From the NCBI RefSeq assembly GCF_016595435.1, contig NZ_JAENIJ010000024.1, forward strand, positions 1-64,000: 64,000 bases of DNA, in the 5' to 3' direction. This document shows, piece after piece, positions 16,092 through 25,641 of this stretch (position 1 is the stretch's first letter; each line of letters begins with the position of its first letter). Under the pieces are notes generated by a model. That model was given only the letters and a program-made list of their open reading frames with translations. It made no database searches and had not been told where the DNA came from. The translations under genes were made by a program, and so were the position numbers. This DNA comes from Luteolibacter pohnpeiensis (GTDB lineage Bacteria; Verrucomicrobiota; Verrucomicrobiia; Verrucomicrobiales; Akkermansiaceae).

Positions 16092-16955
16092 TTAAAGTAA
16101 AAGTGCGCCTTTGATGCCTGCTTCCTGGCCGAGTGCGGGTGGAACGACGAAGGGGTGATCTGCTTCCAAAATCGGGAAATAGCCACCGGCGATGTCCTTC
16201 AAAATCCGGTTCACGCGGTCATGCAGACCACGTGCTTGCGGGACTCCTCCGCCGAGCACCACGATGGATGGCGAGAGAATTGCCAAAAGGGAAAGAATGC
16301 CGTGAGCCAGATACCACGCTTCCGTTTCCCAGGCGGGATGATCTTCGGGCAAGTCGCTTCCGGCAATTCCCCAGCGTTGTTGGATCGCGGGGCCGCTTGC
16401 CATGCCTTCGAGGCAGTCTTTGTGAAACGGGCAGCAGCCGACGAAATCATCCCCGGGAGAACGGGGGACTTTTAAATGGCCGAATTCTGGATGGATCACA
16501 CCGTGGATCAGACGTCCGCCGCTCAGAACTCCGCCTCCAATACCGGTGCCGACCGTGATGTAGACGACATCATCGAAGCCTTTGGCTGCTCCGAGTTTTG
16601 ACTCCGAAAGCGCTGCCGCGTTCACGTCCGTATCCAGCATGACGTCGATGCCGCTGAAGGCGTCGGATAAAAATTTAGCCACAGGAAATCCCTTCCAGCC
16701 GGCTTTCGGGGTGGCGAGCATGGTGCCGAAGTCGTCCGCTTTTGGGTCCACGCGAATGGGGCCAAAACTGGCGACCCCAAGGTGGTCGAACTCGCCTTCG
16801 TTTTTCAGCCAATCGACCGCACGCTGCAAGGTCTCCTCCGGTTGTGTGGTTGGAAAGCGTTCTTCCTTCCTGACTTCTCCATCGCTGGTTCCGATTGCCA
16901 CCACGGTTTTCGTGCCGCCCAATTCGATTGCCCCGAGAGTTTTTGTGACTGCCAT
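16092..16955 (-). CDS. ROK-family sugar kinase (fructokinase-like)
   Basis: It probably phosphorylates a hexose with ATP; the closest look is to bacterial ROK fructokinases. The 287-residue protein has the ATP loop ELGGTKT (about residue 12), the catalytic region DTDVNAAALSE, the GTGIGGG phosphate motif and a zinc-site region HPEFGH...CPFHKDCLE typical of ROK proteins. Starting at 16955 gives MAVTKTLGAIELGG; another ATG one codon upstream is equally possible. The sugar is not certain: glucose and mannose kinases in this family look similar. Confidence 0.88.
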   Translation of the reverse strand: MAVTKTLGAIELGGTKTVVAIGTSDGEVRKEERFPTTQPEETLQRAVDWLKNEGEFDHLGVASFGPIRVDPKADDFGTMLATPKAGWKGFPVAKFLSDAFSGIDVMLDTDVNAAALSESKLGAAKGFDDVVYITVGTGIGGGVLSGGRLIHGVIHPEFGHLKVPRSPGDDFVGCCPFHKDCLEGMASGPAIQQRWGIAGSDLPEDHPAWETEAWYLAHGILSLLAILSPSIVVLGGGVPQARGLHDRVNRILKDIAGGYFPILEADHPFVVPPALGQEAGIKGALLL

Positions 16956-17017
16956 CAAGAGGATCTGTCCTCCCGATGAGGCTTGGAATCAAGCGAAACC
17001 ATCCGGCCTGCCTTGAA

Positions 17018-18913
17018 TCAAAGCGTTAAATGAGCACCCAATTCCACCACCCGTCCCGGAGGAAGTTGGAAATAGGCGGTCGCGGGAGATGCATTTCGCG
17101 CCATGGCGGCAAAGAACAGAAGGCGAAGACGATCCAAAGTTCCGGCGTCCTTGCGAATGCCGTAGGTCTCCCGACCGAGGAAAAACGTGGTTCGGCCGGG
17201 CTGATAACGGATGGCCTTGGGCAGAAGTTCTTTCAATGCCGTCGGAACATCCGGTGTTTCGGCAAAGCCGAAGCGCAGACTGAGGCGGAAAAATCCTTCG
17301 CCCAGTTCTTCGCGTGAGATGCGTTCGTCCAGGCACGCAGTGGGTTGATCCAGGGTCTGAACGTGCAGCAGGATGACCCGCTCATGGATGACCTGATTGT
17401 GCTTCAGGTTGTGCAGCAACGCGTTCGGGACAACATCGCCGCCTCCGGTCATGTAAATGGCAGTGCCGGATACGCGGTGGATTTTTCCATTTGCCAGATC
17501 CTGAAGCAGGGCATCGACAGGCAATGAATCACGGCGCATGCGCTCATAAAGCAATCGCCGACCCCAAAGCCAGGTCAGCATCAGGCTGAGAATCGCCCCA
17601 GCTATAATGAGCGGCAGCCAACCGCCATGGATGATTTTCACGGAGTTGGCGACGAGGAAGGCAACGTCCAAAACCAAGAATAGGGCGGTTAGTCCGACCG
17701 CCTTGGCCTTTGACCATGCCCAGACCGCGCGCGTAGCTGAGTAGAACAGTAGGGAGGTAATGGTCATCGTCAGCGCAATCGCGATTCCGTACGCACCAGC
17801 GAGTGCAGTCGATGTTTTGAAGGAAATCACCAGCAGCACACAGGCAAACGCGAGCAGGCGATTGACCGCGGGAACGTATACCTGACCGGCGGATTCGTCC
17901 GAGGTATACATGATCCTGACCCGTGGCAGGCACCCGAGTTGCACCGCTTGGGTGGTCAATGAAAAGGCCCCGGAAATCAGGGCCTGGCTTGCAATCACTG
18001 CCGCAGCAGTCGCCAAAAGTGTCAGCGGCAACTGTAGGATTTCCGGTGCCATCAGGATAAACGGATTGCTGATGGCGGTGGGGTCTGCAGTGAGAAGGGC
18101 CGCTTGTCCTAGATAGTTCAAGGCAAGTGCGGGAAGGACCACGCTGAACCAAGCAACACGAATCGGCTTGGCTCCAAAGTGGCCGAGATCGGCGTAGAGC
18201 GCCTCGCCACCGGTCACGGCGAGAAACACTGCGGCCAGCAAAGGCATCGCATGCTGCCACTCGCGAAACAGGAAATAGACACCCTGCATCGGGCTCAAAG
18301 CCAGCAGCACCTGTGGGTGAATGAAAAGTGTCTTGATCCCAAGAATGGCCAAAACGGCAAACCAAAGCAGCACGATCGGCCCCAGAAACTTACCGACTTT
18401 TCCGGTGCCGTGTTTTTGGATGGCAAAAACTCCGATGAGAATGCCAACGGCGATCGGAACCACGCATTCCTGCAGTCCGGGTGCGTTCACGGTTAGACCT
18501 TCCACGGCACTCAGAACGGAAATAGCTGGTGTCAGCATGCCGTCCGCATAGATGAGCGCGGCACCGACCAGGCCGAAAATCAAAACCGGCCGGGGGTCGG
18601 TCCCTCCCAGCCGGCGTGCAGCGGATCGAATCAGTGCGGATAGCGCTAGAATTCCTCCTTCACCACGGTTGTCCAAACGTAGGATGATGAAGAGATATTT
18701 GGCCGTGACCACAAGGAGAAGCGACCAAACGATCAATGAGGCGGCCCCGATCAGGTTGTCCGGGCTGAGCGGCGCGGAGTCTTCGGAAGCGAAACATTCA
18801 CGGAAGGCGTAGAGGGGGCTGGTGCCAATGTCACCGAACACGATTCCCAATGCGGCGAGTGCCGCGGCCGCAACCTTCGGGTTGGCGGCGTTGTGATTCA
18901 TCGAGCTGCTCAT
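17018..18913 (-). CDS. kup: KUP-family potassium uptake protein
   Basis: Kup imports K+ with protons across the inner membrane. The 631-residue protein has the family opening GIVFGDIGTSPLYAF (about residue 23), about twelve membrane segments up to residue 450 (including YADGMLTPAISVLSAVEG) and a C-terminal cytoplasmic domain with RVSGTAIYMT. Length is normal. An ATG four codons downstream (18901) could also serve as start. It is divergent from the subtilisin gene. Confidence 0.95.
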   Translation of the reverse strand: MSSSMNHNAANPKVAAAALAALGIVFGDIGTSPLYAFRECFASEDSAPLSPDNLIGAASLIVWSLLLVVTAKYLFIILRLDNRGEGGILALSALIRSAARRLGGTDPRPVLIFGLVGAALIYADGMLTPAISVLSAVEGLTVNAPGLQECVVPIAVGILIGVFAIQKHGTGKVGKFLGPIVLLWFAVLAILGIKTLFIHPQVLLALSPMQGVYFLFREWQHAMPLLAAVFLAVTGGEALYADLGHFGAKPIRVAWFSVVLPALALNYLGQAALLTADPTAISNPFILMAPEILQLPLTLLATAAAVIASQALISGAFSLTTQAVQLGCLPRVRIMYTSDESAGQVYVPAVNRLLAFACVLLVISFKTSTALAGAYGIAIALTMTITSLLFYSATRAVWAWSKAKAVGLTALFLVLDVAFLVANSVKIIHGGWLPLIIAGAILSLMLTWLWGRRLLYERMRRDSLPVDALLQDLANGKIHRVSGTAIYMTGGGDVVPNALLHNLKHNQVIHERVILLHVQTLDQPTACLDERISREELGEGFFRLSLRFGFAETPDVPTALKELLPKAIRYQPGRTTFFLGRETYGIRKDAGTLDRLRLLFFAAMARNASPATAYFQLPPGRVVELGAHLTL

Positions 18914-19017
18914 CGTAGCGACAGGGGGCCGCGCGGCCTTTCAACCCTTTTACGGGTCCGACCGGAAGCAAAAAAATTCTGCGAACCCGGCGGATCTTTT
19001 CGCTACTCTTTCGTCAA

Positions 19018-20646
19018 ATGAGGGTTTTAATTCCCACGATGCGCCTGCGTAACTCCCTGATTTTTTCCGGTCTCGCCTTGGCGTTGCTGGGTGGATATTT
19101 CGTTGCCAAAAGTGCGGATACCAAGCTTCCGAAGAAGAAACGTGATGTGGCGGATCAAAACGTAAGGGTCAGAAAGGCAACGAATTGGGTCGATCCGGCT
19201 GCAAACTACAAAACCGAAGAGCGAACAGAGGCATTCCGGTCCGATGATGAAGCGATGGAGCAGGGAGCCTTGGTCGGCCAGCGTGCGCTGACCTTCAAGG
19301 ACAAGGAATCGATGGAAGAGTTTCTCAAGCGCGCTTCCGGCCATGGATTGCTGGTGATGGGTCGAATTGACGCGCTTTTCACCCTGCGAATTGGCTTTTT
19401 GAACTATCAAAACCTGCAGGACGCTCTGGATGGGAGCGAAGAGTTATCGATGATTTTCCCGGTGACTTATCCGGAAGATGGCGCGGTTGCCGCCCAGGCG
19501 GGTGCGGTTCCATTTGGCGCTCAATTGCTTAGTTGGCTGGGCATTAACACCGACAATTCCAATTGGGGAGCTGGGGTGAAAATTGCCATCCTCGACACCG
19601 GGGTCAGCCAGCATCCATCATTTGCGACTCAAGTCATCCCGACGGCATTTGGGGACCAACCTGCGATTGCTGGCGATGTCAATGGCCACGGGACCGCAGT
19701 GGCTTCGATGATTGCGGGGACGGATTCACGAATTCCGGGTGTCGCCCCGGCGGCAACCATCCTATCGGTGGCGATTGCCGATGCGAATGGCAGCTCGGAT
19801 AGCTACACATTGGCGCAAGGAATCATTGCGGCAGTAGATGCAGGCGTGAATCTGATCAACATTTCCATGGGCAGCACCGGGGATAGTGGCGTCGTGCGAA
19901 ATGCGGTCGCTTATGCGGAACAAATGGGTGTGCTCATCGTTGCGGCTGCGGGAAATAACGGCAGCGATTCTCTTTCCTATCCGAGCGCTAACGACGGAGT
20001 GATCTCCGTCGGCGCGGTGGACGCCAATGAATCCCACCTGGCATTTTCCAATAGCGGAGACACTCTGGCACTTTCGGCTCCCGGCTACGGGATCAACGCT
20101 GCATGGACCGATGGAAAAGCGATGTCTGTCAGCGGAACGTCTTTCAGCTCGCCGATTGTTACGGGGCTCATCGCCGCGACCATGACATCCGGGACTACGG
20201 CGATGACCGCGACTCAGGCTTACCAAACCCTGATTGCAAATGTGAACGAGGCAGGTGCGCCTGGCTATGATGCGCAAATCGGCGCTGGCATTCCGAATAT
20301 GGGTCGCGTGCTGAACGCAGGAACACCGGGGATTTACGATGCAGCTGTCGCTTCAAATTGGATCAGCAGCAGCGCAAACGGAACGCCCCAGCTGCAGGTC
20401 ACCATTCAAAATCGCGGCACCGAAACTTTGATCAATACCGGGTTGAGTGTCACCAGTGTTGGAGCGCCGACAAATTACACGGTGACGACGCTGGCTCCTG
20501 GCGCAATCCAGACCTTCAATCTGCCGATCTACGGCTCAACGGGGACTTTGCGTGTCGATTCAACGGTCAATCTTTCCGGTGGCGTTACCGATGTAAACCG
20601 GGGTAATGATCGTCGTCTTGAAACTCTCAGCGTCCAATCCAATTAA
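19018..20646 (+). CDS. Secreted subtilisin-like serine protease (S8)
   Basis: The 542-residue protein has a signal peptide (clearest when starting at the second ATG, 19039), a pro-region of about 140 residues, and an S8 catalytic domain with AILDTGVSQH (Asp), NGHGTAVAS (His), AAAGNNGSD (oxyanion Asn) and SGTSFSSPIV (Ser). The last 100 residues look like a beta-sandwich CARDB-type domain, with QLQVTIQNRGTE and VDVNRGND-like repeats. It is exported and probably degrades or processes proteins outside the cell. Its 3' end overlaps the next gene by 41 nt. Confidence 0.93.
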   Translation: MRVLIPTMRLRNSLIFSGLALALLGGYFVAKSADTKLPKKKRDVADQNVRVRKATNWVDPAANYKTEERTEAFRSDDEAMEQGALVGQRALTFKDKESMEEFLKRASGHGLLVMGRIDALFTLRIGFLNYQNLQDALDGSEELSMIFPVTYPEDGAVAAQAGAVPFGAQLLSWLGINTDNSNWGAGVKIAILDTGVSQHPSFATQVIPTAFGDQPAIAGDVNGHGTAVASMIAGTDSRIPGVAPAATILSVAIADANGSSDSYTLAQGIIAAVDAGVNLINISMGSTGDSGVVRNAVAYAEQMGVLIVAAAGNNGSDSLSYPSANDGVISVGAVDANESHLAFSNSGDTLALSAPGYGINAAWTDGKAMSVSGTSFSSPIVTGLIAATMTSGTTAMTATQAYQTLIANVNEAGAPGYDAQIGAGIPNMGRVLNAGTPGIYDAAVASNWISSSANGTPQLQVTIQNRGTETLINTGLSVTSVGAPTNYTVTTLAPGAIQTFNLPIYGSTGTLRVDSTVNLSGGVTDVNRGNDRRLETLSVQSN

Positions 20647-21442
20647 ACTTCTGCTGATCGCCGCAGTTTTGCTCTGCAGCGCAAGCGGTGAGGAGCTGCG
20701 GAAAGCACCAAATTTTGACGCGAAACCCGTCGACCAACTGACAGTCGCGGGCAATGCCTGTGGACCTGCCGCCTTGCTGGCATCATTCCGGTTTGGCGAT
20801 GATCCGTGGCGCAAAGTCGCAGACGATGTGCCCGGCGATACCGAGCGCGAACGCATTCTCTCCATCATTCGTAAGGAAGGTTCGCGTCTCTCCACGCATC
20901 TGGACCATCACATTCGCTGGTCGCGCAAGGGCGTGAACGTGGTCGATCTCTGCGACATGGCGAATGAAATGACGCTGGGGCGATACCTGCCACGCATCGA
21001 ATATGAAATTTTTATCCTCAAGAACCGGGAAGATCAGTCCGAGTTGTTGAAGCGTGTCCATTCAAGATTGTCCAAATCTCTCGCCAAGGGTTTACCGCCC
21101 ATGATCAGTCTACGCCGATTTGCAAATCGAAGCGGAAAGGAGCAAGGCAAATGGGAGATCGTCGATGGCCATTTCGTGACGGTCATTGGCATTTCGAAAA
21201 AATTGCCACGCGGTGCAGATTCTTTTGCTGTGACCTATCTCGACCCCTGGGGGGGCAAGCGCTGTGAAGGCGTGATTAAAATCCCTCAGGTTGCGTTTCT
21301 CCAACCAGGCAACGCCAATCCGGATCCGCAAATCTCACCGAGTCTCGAAGCGGATTTTCCGGAAGCTGGAATTGGCAAATCAAGATTGGGAAAAGAGGAC
21401 CTGACCGTGATCACCGTAGCCGCCGGGATTGGTCGGTGGTGA
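20606..21442 (+). CDS. Exported papain-like (C39-type) cysteine peptidase
   Basis: The 278-residue protein has a signal peptide (residues about 8-28), then the cysteine block AGNACGPAALLASF, the histidine block VDGHFVTVIGI and the aspartate block YLDPWGG. These are in the order of the C39/papain-like catalytic triad, so it is probably an active peptidase outside the cytoplasm. The ATG lies 41 nt inside the subtilisin gene in another frame, indicating coupled expression of the two peptidases. Substrate and partner are unknown. Confidence 0.75.
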   Translation: MIVVLKLSASNPIKLLLIAAVLLCSASGEELRKAPNFDAKPVDQLTVAGNACGPAALLASFRFGDDPWRKVADDVPGDTERERILSIIRKEGSRLSTHLDHHIRWSRKGVNVVDLCDMANEMTLGRYLPRIEYEIFILKNREDQSELLKRVHSRLSKSLAKGLPPMISLRRFANRSGKEQGKWEIVDGHFVTVIGISKKLPRGADSFAVTYLDPWGGKRCEGVIKIPQVAFLQPGNANPDPQISPSLEADFPEAGIGKSRLGKEDLTVITVAAGIGRW

Positions 21443-21447
21443 TTGGT

Positions 21448-22026
21448 TCAGGGTTCATTCCGGTTGCGCTGGTATTGCTTCAAAGCTTGCGACAGCGCCC
21501 GGTGGTAGTCGGTGCGGGCTAACTCATAGCCACCGAATTGCCGGAGGTGAGTGGTCATCCATTGCGTGTCTAACAGCGAGTAGCCCCACTCGCGCAACTG
21601 GTTTACCAAAGCGACGAGTGCGATTTTTGATGCATCGGTTTTACGGGAGAACATGCTTTCACCAAAAAACACGCCAGGCAGTGCCACTCCGTAAAGACCG
21701 CCTTGCAAACCGTCTTCGTCCCAGCACTCCACCGAATGGGCGCACCCGAGTCGATGCAGCTCGCAATACGACTCCAGAATGATGTCATCAATCCAGGTTT
21801 CCTCCCGTTCAGCACAGCCCAGCATGACTTCACGGAATGAGGTGTTCCAACGCACCTCAAAGGGGTGCTTTGTCAGTGCTTTGCGCAATCCACGTGGAAT
21901 GTGAAATCGGTCGTCCAGCGGAATAAGCCCACGCATTTCTGGCGAAAACCAATGAATCTCTCCGTCATCTGCCATCGGAAAGACGCCGCGTGCATAAGCT
22001 TCCAGCAAAATCTCGGGTGGAATCAT
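21448..22026 (-). CDS. aat: Leucyl/phenylalanyl-tRNA-protein transferase
   Basis: Aat adds Leu or Phe from tRNA to N-terminal Arg or Lys of proteins, which marks them for ClpS/ClpAP degradation (bacterial N-degron pathway). The 192-residue protein has the family blocks AYARGVFPMADDGEIHWFSP, FFGESMFSR, SKIALVALV and LLDTQW. The start at 22026 (MIPPEILLEAYARG) fits the family; a frame running further upstream would overlap the trpS promoter region. It is divergent from trpS. Confidence 0.95.
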   Translation of the reverse strand: MIPPEILLEAYARGVFPMADDGEIHWFSPEMRGLIPLDDRFHIPRGLRKALTKHPFEVRWNTSFREVMLGCAEREETWIDDIILESYCELHRLGCAHSVECWDEDGLQGGLYGVALPGVFFGESMFSRKTDASKIALVALVNQLREWGYSLLDTQWMTTHLRQFGGYELARTDYHRALSQALKQYQRNRNEP

Positions 22027-22142
22027 CTTGGGCACACAGCGAAATTGGGGCGTTCTATCGATCTTTGTCAAACCCGGCAGCTTCACCGAGTATTGGCTAC
22101 AGTTCTTGACCGGAACTCCTGACGCAGGACATGTTCTCCGGC

Positions 22143-23108
22143 ATGAGAACTTTGACGGGCTTGCAGCCAAGCGGCGTACTCCACATCGGCAATTATTTTG
22201 GCGCGATGGAGCCTGCGGTGCGTCTGCAGGAGGAAGGTGAGGCGTTTTACTTCATCGCGGATTACCATGCGATGACATCGAATCACAATGCGGACGAATT
22301 GAGAAACAATGTGCGTGGCATTGCCGTGGATTTCCTGGCGTGTGGCCTGGATCCGGAGCGTGCCGTGTTTTTCTGTCAAAGTGCCGTGCCTGAAGTGAAC
22401 GAACTGGCATGGATACTTTCCACCGTTTGCCCGATGAGTCTTTTGGAAAAATGCCACTCCTACAAAGATAAGATCGCGAATGGCATCACGCCAAACCACG
22501 CCCTGTTTGCTTATCCAGCACTGATGGCGGCGGATATTTTGTTATATGATTCGAACCGGGTGCCGGTCGGGAAGGATCAGAAGCAACATCTGGAAGTCAC
22601 TCGTGATTTGGTGGTGAAGCTGAATGAGACTTATGGCGAAGGCACCGTTGTTTTGCCGGAGCCGATCATTCGCGAGAATACTGCTTTGGTGATTGGTTTG
22701 GATGGCCGCAAGATGAGTAAGAGTTATCATAATACCTTGCCGATTTTTGGTGATGAAAAGCCACTGAAGAAGTTGGTGATGAAGATTGTGACCGACTCGA
22801 CGCCTGTCGAAGAGCCGAAACAAGTGGAAGGCTCAACCATCCTCGCGCTCTATCAATTGTTCGCCAGCGAATCGGATTATGCCACCATGGTTGCAGATCA
22901 TCAGAGTGGTGGATTTGGCTATGGTGATTTCAAAAAACGGTTGGCTGAAGCGTATTGGGATTACTTCGCACCCATGCGCGAACGCCGGGCGGAAATCCTG
23001 GCAGATCCAGGTTATGTGGATGCCGTGTTGAAATCGGGTGCAGAACGTGCGCGTGAGGAAGCGTCCCGTGTGCTGGGCCGTGTCCGCAAAGCGGTGGGTC
23101 TGGTTTGA
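22143..23108 (+). CDS. trpS: Tryptophanyl-tRNA synthetase
   Basis: TrpS charges tRNA-Trp with tryptophan. The class I signature motifs are present: LHIGNYFGA near residue 14 and GRKMSKSY near residue 193. The start at 22143 (MRTLTGLQPSG) corresponds to the usual N-terminus; an ATG at 22131 would add four residues. At 321 residues the length is normal for bacterial TrpS. Confidence 0.96.
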   Translation: MRTLTGLQPSGVLHIGNYFGAMEPAVRLQEEGEAFYFIADYHAMTSNHNADELRNNVRGIAVDFLACGLDPERAVFFCQSAVPEVNELAWILSTVCPMSLLEKCHSYKDKIANGITPNHALFAYPALMAADILLYDSNRVPVGKDQKQHLEVTRDLVVKLNETYGEGTVVLPEPIIRENTALVIGLDGRKMSKSYHNTLPIFGDEKPLKKLVMKIVTDSTPVEEPKQVEGSTILALYQLFASESDYATMVADHQSGGFGYGDFKKRLAEAYWDYFAPMRERRAEILADPGYVDAVLKSGAERAREEASRVLGRVRKAVGLV

Positions 23109-23150
23109 TCCCAGGTTGATCGGAACAAAAATTCGTGACACGCTGATGAC

Positions 23151-23687
23151 ATGAACAAACGTGTCTTATGCGTGGCGGCGGATGGATTTGAGGAAATCGA
23201 ATTGGTAACTCCAGTCGATCTCCTTCGCCGTGCGGGTGTTGAGGTGGTGATTGTGAGTCTTCACGAAAAGCTGGTGAAGGGTCGCAACGGGATCGTTTTG
23301 CAAGCCGATCTCAAACTTTCTGAGATCGATTCAAGCCAGTTTGATCTTTTATTTGTCCCTGGCGGTCCAGCAGTCGGCGAACTGAGGCGTGATGGATCTG
23401 TTGTAGAACTAGCCCGGCAATTTTTTCAAAACGGCAAATGGGTGGCAGCCATTTGCGCAGCACCTTTGGTTCTGCTGGATGCTGGCTTGTTAGATGGAAA
23501 GGAATACACCGCGCACTTCAGCACTGCAGGCGAACTTGCCAAGATTCTGCCGGATCGCGTGGTGGTTGATGGTCTTATTATCACTTCACGAGGTGCTGGG
23601 ACAGCATTGGATTTTGGCTTCAAGTTGGTCGACCTGTTGGTTGGGACAGAGGTGACCTCAGAAGTCTCTCAGGCGATCATGGCATGA
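23151..23687 (+). CDS. DJ-1/PfpI family protein (YajL-like)
   Basis: The 178-residue protein has the DJ-1 layout: an early Glu in GFEEIELVTPVDLLRRAG, and the nucleophile elbow AAICAAPLVL with Cys near residue 102, followed by the ITSRGAGTALDF block. Family members act as chaperones, glyoxalases or deglycases, and the exact activity is debated. Length and motifs are closest to the YajL/ThiJ group. It follows trpS by about 40 nt and may be co-transcribed. Confidence 0.88.
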   Translation: MNKRVLCVAADGFEEIELVTPVDLLRRAGVEVVIVSLHEKLVKGRNGIVLQADLKLSEIDSSQFDLLFVPGGPAVGELRRDGSVVELARQFFQNGKWVAAICAAPLVLLDAGLLDGKEYTAHFSTAGELAKILPDRVVVDGLIITSRGAGTALDFGFKLVDLLVGTEVTSEVSQAIMA

Positions 23688-23757
23688 ACCAAAGTCGTAA
23701 ACTATCCCGAGATCATTGGAATTGCCGCATGTTCAAAAGCCTTCAATATCATCGCGA

Positions 23758-24531
23758 ATGATCTGGGAGAAAATCAAAGCGATGTTCGAGGAGACAGAGG
23801 TGGTGGAAGATTTGTTCCATCAGGAATGGATTGCGATCTTGGTCGCGAATGTTCCTTTATACTCGAAATTGCCTGCGGATCTGAAACTGAAATTGCACGA
23901 AAAAATCGGTCGATTCATTCATACCACCCGATTTGAAGGTTGCAATGGCTTGGAATTAACCGAAGCGATGATTCTAACAATCGCCGCTCAAGCCTGCATG
24001 CTGGTATTAAATCGCTATGGTGATCCCTATCCGGATCTAACAACGGTATATCTTTATCCAACCACTTTTAGTTCGGTTCAACGCACACAGGACGCGAATG
24101 GCATTGTTACAGAAGGTGTCGTGCATCGATTGGGAGAATCATGGCGAACGGGCAGCGTCGTCCTAGCGTGGGATTCAGTGGCTCAAGGTGCAAGGAATCC
24201 AGCAGATGCACATAACGTCACATTCCACGAATTTGCACATCAGTTGGATCACGAAAACGGCAGTACAGACGGGGCTCCGCCACTTGAAAGTCGCGAAGCC
24301 TACCGCTCATGGGCCAGAATCTTCAGCGAGAACTATGCTGAATTTCTTGAGCTGGTCAGAAGAGGCAAGCACACACTCATTGATCCCTATGGTGCCACCA
24401 ATCCTGCCGAGTTCTACGCTGTGGCAACCGAAACATTCTTCGAAAAACCGAAGCAACTGCATAAGCGCTACCCGGATCTCTATCGCGAACTCAAAGACTT
24501 TTACGGTGTCGATCCACAAGACTGGCTGTGA
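23758..24531 (+). CDS. mtfA: Zinc peptidase, MtfA family
   Basis: The 257-residue protein has the metallopeptidase motif HEFAHQLDHENG (about residue 155) typical of MtfA, which in E. coli binds the regulator Mlc and has aminopeptidase activity. The region from FHQEWIAILVANVPLYSKL through to the PDLYRELKDFYGVDP ending is characteristic of the family. The start at 23758 (MIWEKIKAMF) is chosen over an upstream TTG. The neighbourhood gives no hint of the target here. Confidence 0.9.
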   Translation: MIWEKIKAMFEETEVVEDLFHQEWIAILVANVPLYSKLPADLKLKLHEKIGRFIHTTRFEGCNGLELTEAMILTIAAQACMLVLNRYGDPYPDLTTVYLYPTTFSSVQRTQDANGIVTEGVVHRLGESWRTGSVVLAWDSVAQGARNPADAHNVTFHEFAHQLDHENGSTDGAPPLESREAYRSWARIFSENYAEFLELVRRGKHTLIDPYGATNPAEFYAVATETFFEKPKQLHKRYPDLYRELKDFYGVDPQDWL

Positions 24532-24692
24532 TGCATGATTATTTTAGAAAATAGGCCTCATCAACGTCTTAAATTTTCAATCGTAAATACGGATTGGATT
24601 TCTCGATATTAGGCGGATGGATGATGGTGTAAAGTTAATGGTAATCTTGTTCGTCGTGTAATGTGTGTTTTTTTGGGTTAAATTATGATTTG

Positions 24693-24995
24693 TTAATAAT
24701 GTTCGACCACAAGAAGTAATTGGATGAGTAATATTACTGCGATTATCGCGATTATAACGTTTAGAGTGTAAAATGAAAATTTGAGTTTGGTAACCTCGGT
24801 GATTAAGGTTTTTAACACCGTATCCGAGTGGTCATCCTCCTGAATTGCATTGAATTCATCTTCGCTCATTGAGTAATGAGTTGATAAATGTGATAGGTAT
24901 TGATTTTCGATTTCCGATTTGCTCAAAAATCGATTTGCTGGATCTTCTGATAGGAGTTTTGTTCTGAACTCGCTGCGAGTTGGGATTCGATTCAT
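24693..24995 (-). CDS. Small membrane protein, function unknown
   Basis: The 100-residue protein has a charged N-terminal three quarters and one C-terminal hydrophobic segment (about residues 76-96), so it is probably tail-anchored with the N-terminus in the cytoplasm. I recognise no family. It lies in a distinctly AT-rich patch (about 24.5-25.6 kb) unlike the genes on both sides, which suggests acquired DNA. It is downstream of and in the same direction as the next small membrane protein gene, about 70 nt away. Confidence 0.6.
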   Translation of the reverse strand: MNRIPTRSEFRTKLLSEDPANRFLSKSEIENQYLSHLSTHYSMSEDEFNAIQEDDHSDTVLKTLITEVTKLKFSFYTLNVIIAIIAVILLIQLLLVVEHY

Positions 24996-25064
24996 GTTGT
25001 CTGAAATTTAAATTTGTTACGGTATTGGTGCTGTTAGGTGATGGATTGTGAAGTGATAAAATTG

Positions 25065-25451
25065 CTATTCAACGTGATGATTTCGATTTTTTGATTGGGG
25101 GAATTTTGTGGTGCAACGCAAAAATGCCACAAGTGATGCGATGAATGATAAGCTCCATGCAGCTGTGGATATTAATTTCTCAGGGTTGTGGACGGCGATC
25201 CATAGTGTCAGCACCACCAGAAGTGATGCAATTACGAGAATGCATACCCATGAAATGCGCTCAGGTTTTTGAATCAGGGTTGCTGTTATGGCCGCTGCGT
25301 ATGCAACCGCAATGATGATATACTCTGAGGTTGGTAAATTGACTCCTGAAATGGCTAGCCATCCGCTTGCAAATATTACTCCAGCCGTGAGAGCGAGTAT
25401 TTTCTGAAGATACGACATATCCAGTAATAAGAATGGCAAATGATGATGCAT
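25065..25451 (-). CDS. Small multi-span membrane protein, function unknown
   Basis: Up to 128 residues with about four hydrophobic segments (about 17-38, 42-60, 68-86 and 92-110 from the longer start). A start at 25418 (MSYLQKILALTAG) would remove a His-rich leader and looks equally good. No family recognised. Together with the neighbouring gene it forms a two-gene leftward unit in AT-rich DNA. Confidence 0.6.
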   Translation of the reverse strand: MHHHLPFLLLDMSYLQKILALTAGVIFASGWLAISGVNLPTSEYIIIAVAYAAAITATLIQKPERISWVCILVIASLLVVLTLWIAVHNPEKLISTAAWSLSFIASLVAFLRCTTKFPQSKNRNHHVE

Positions 25452-25641
25452 TCAATGATCAGTGATTACAAGTGCGGATGGCTGATAATTCTCTTTTTTG
25501 AAAATTCGTTCCTAGCGGTTGTATTCGCGCTAATTGCTGGTTGTTAGTCTGTTGAGTTTGCTATGCTCGGTGATTCAATTGCGTGAGCCTGTCCTTCAAG
25601 AATCTGAATTTTGTAGGTTTACCGCGATCAGTTTCAAGGCC

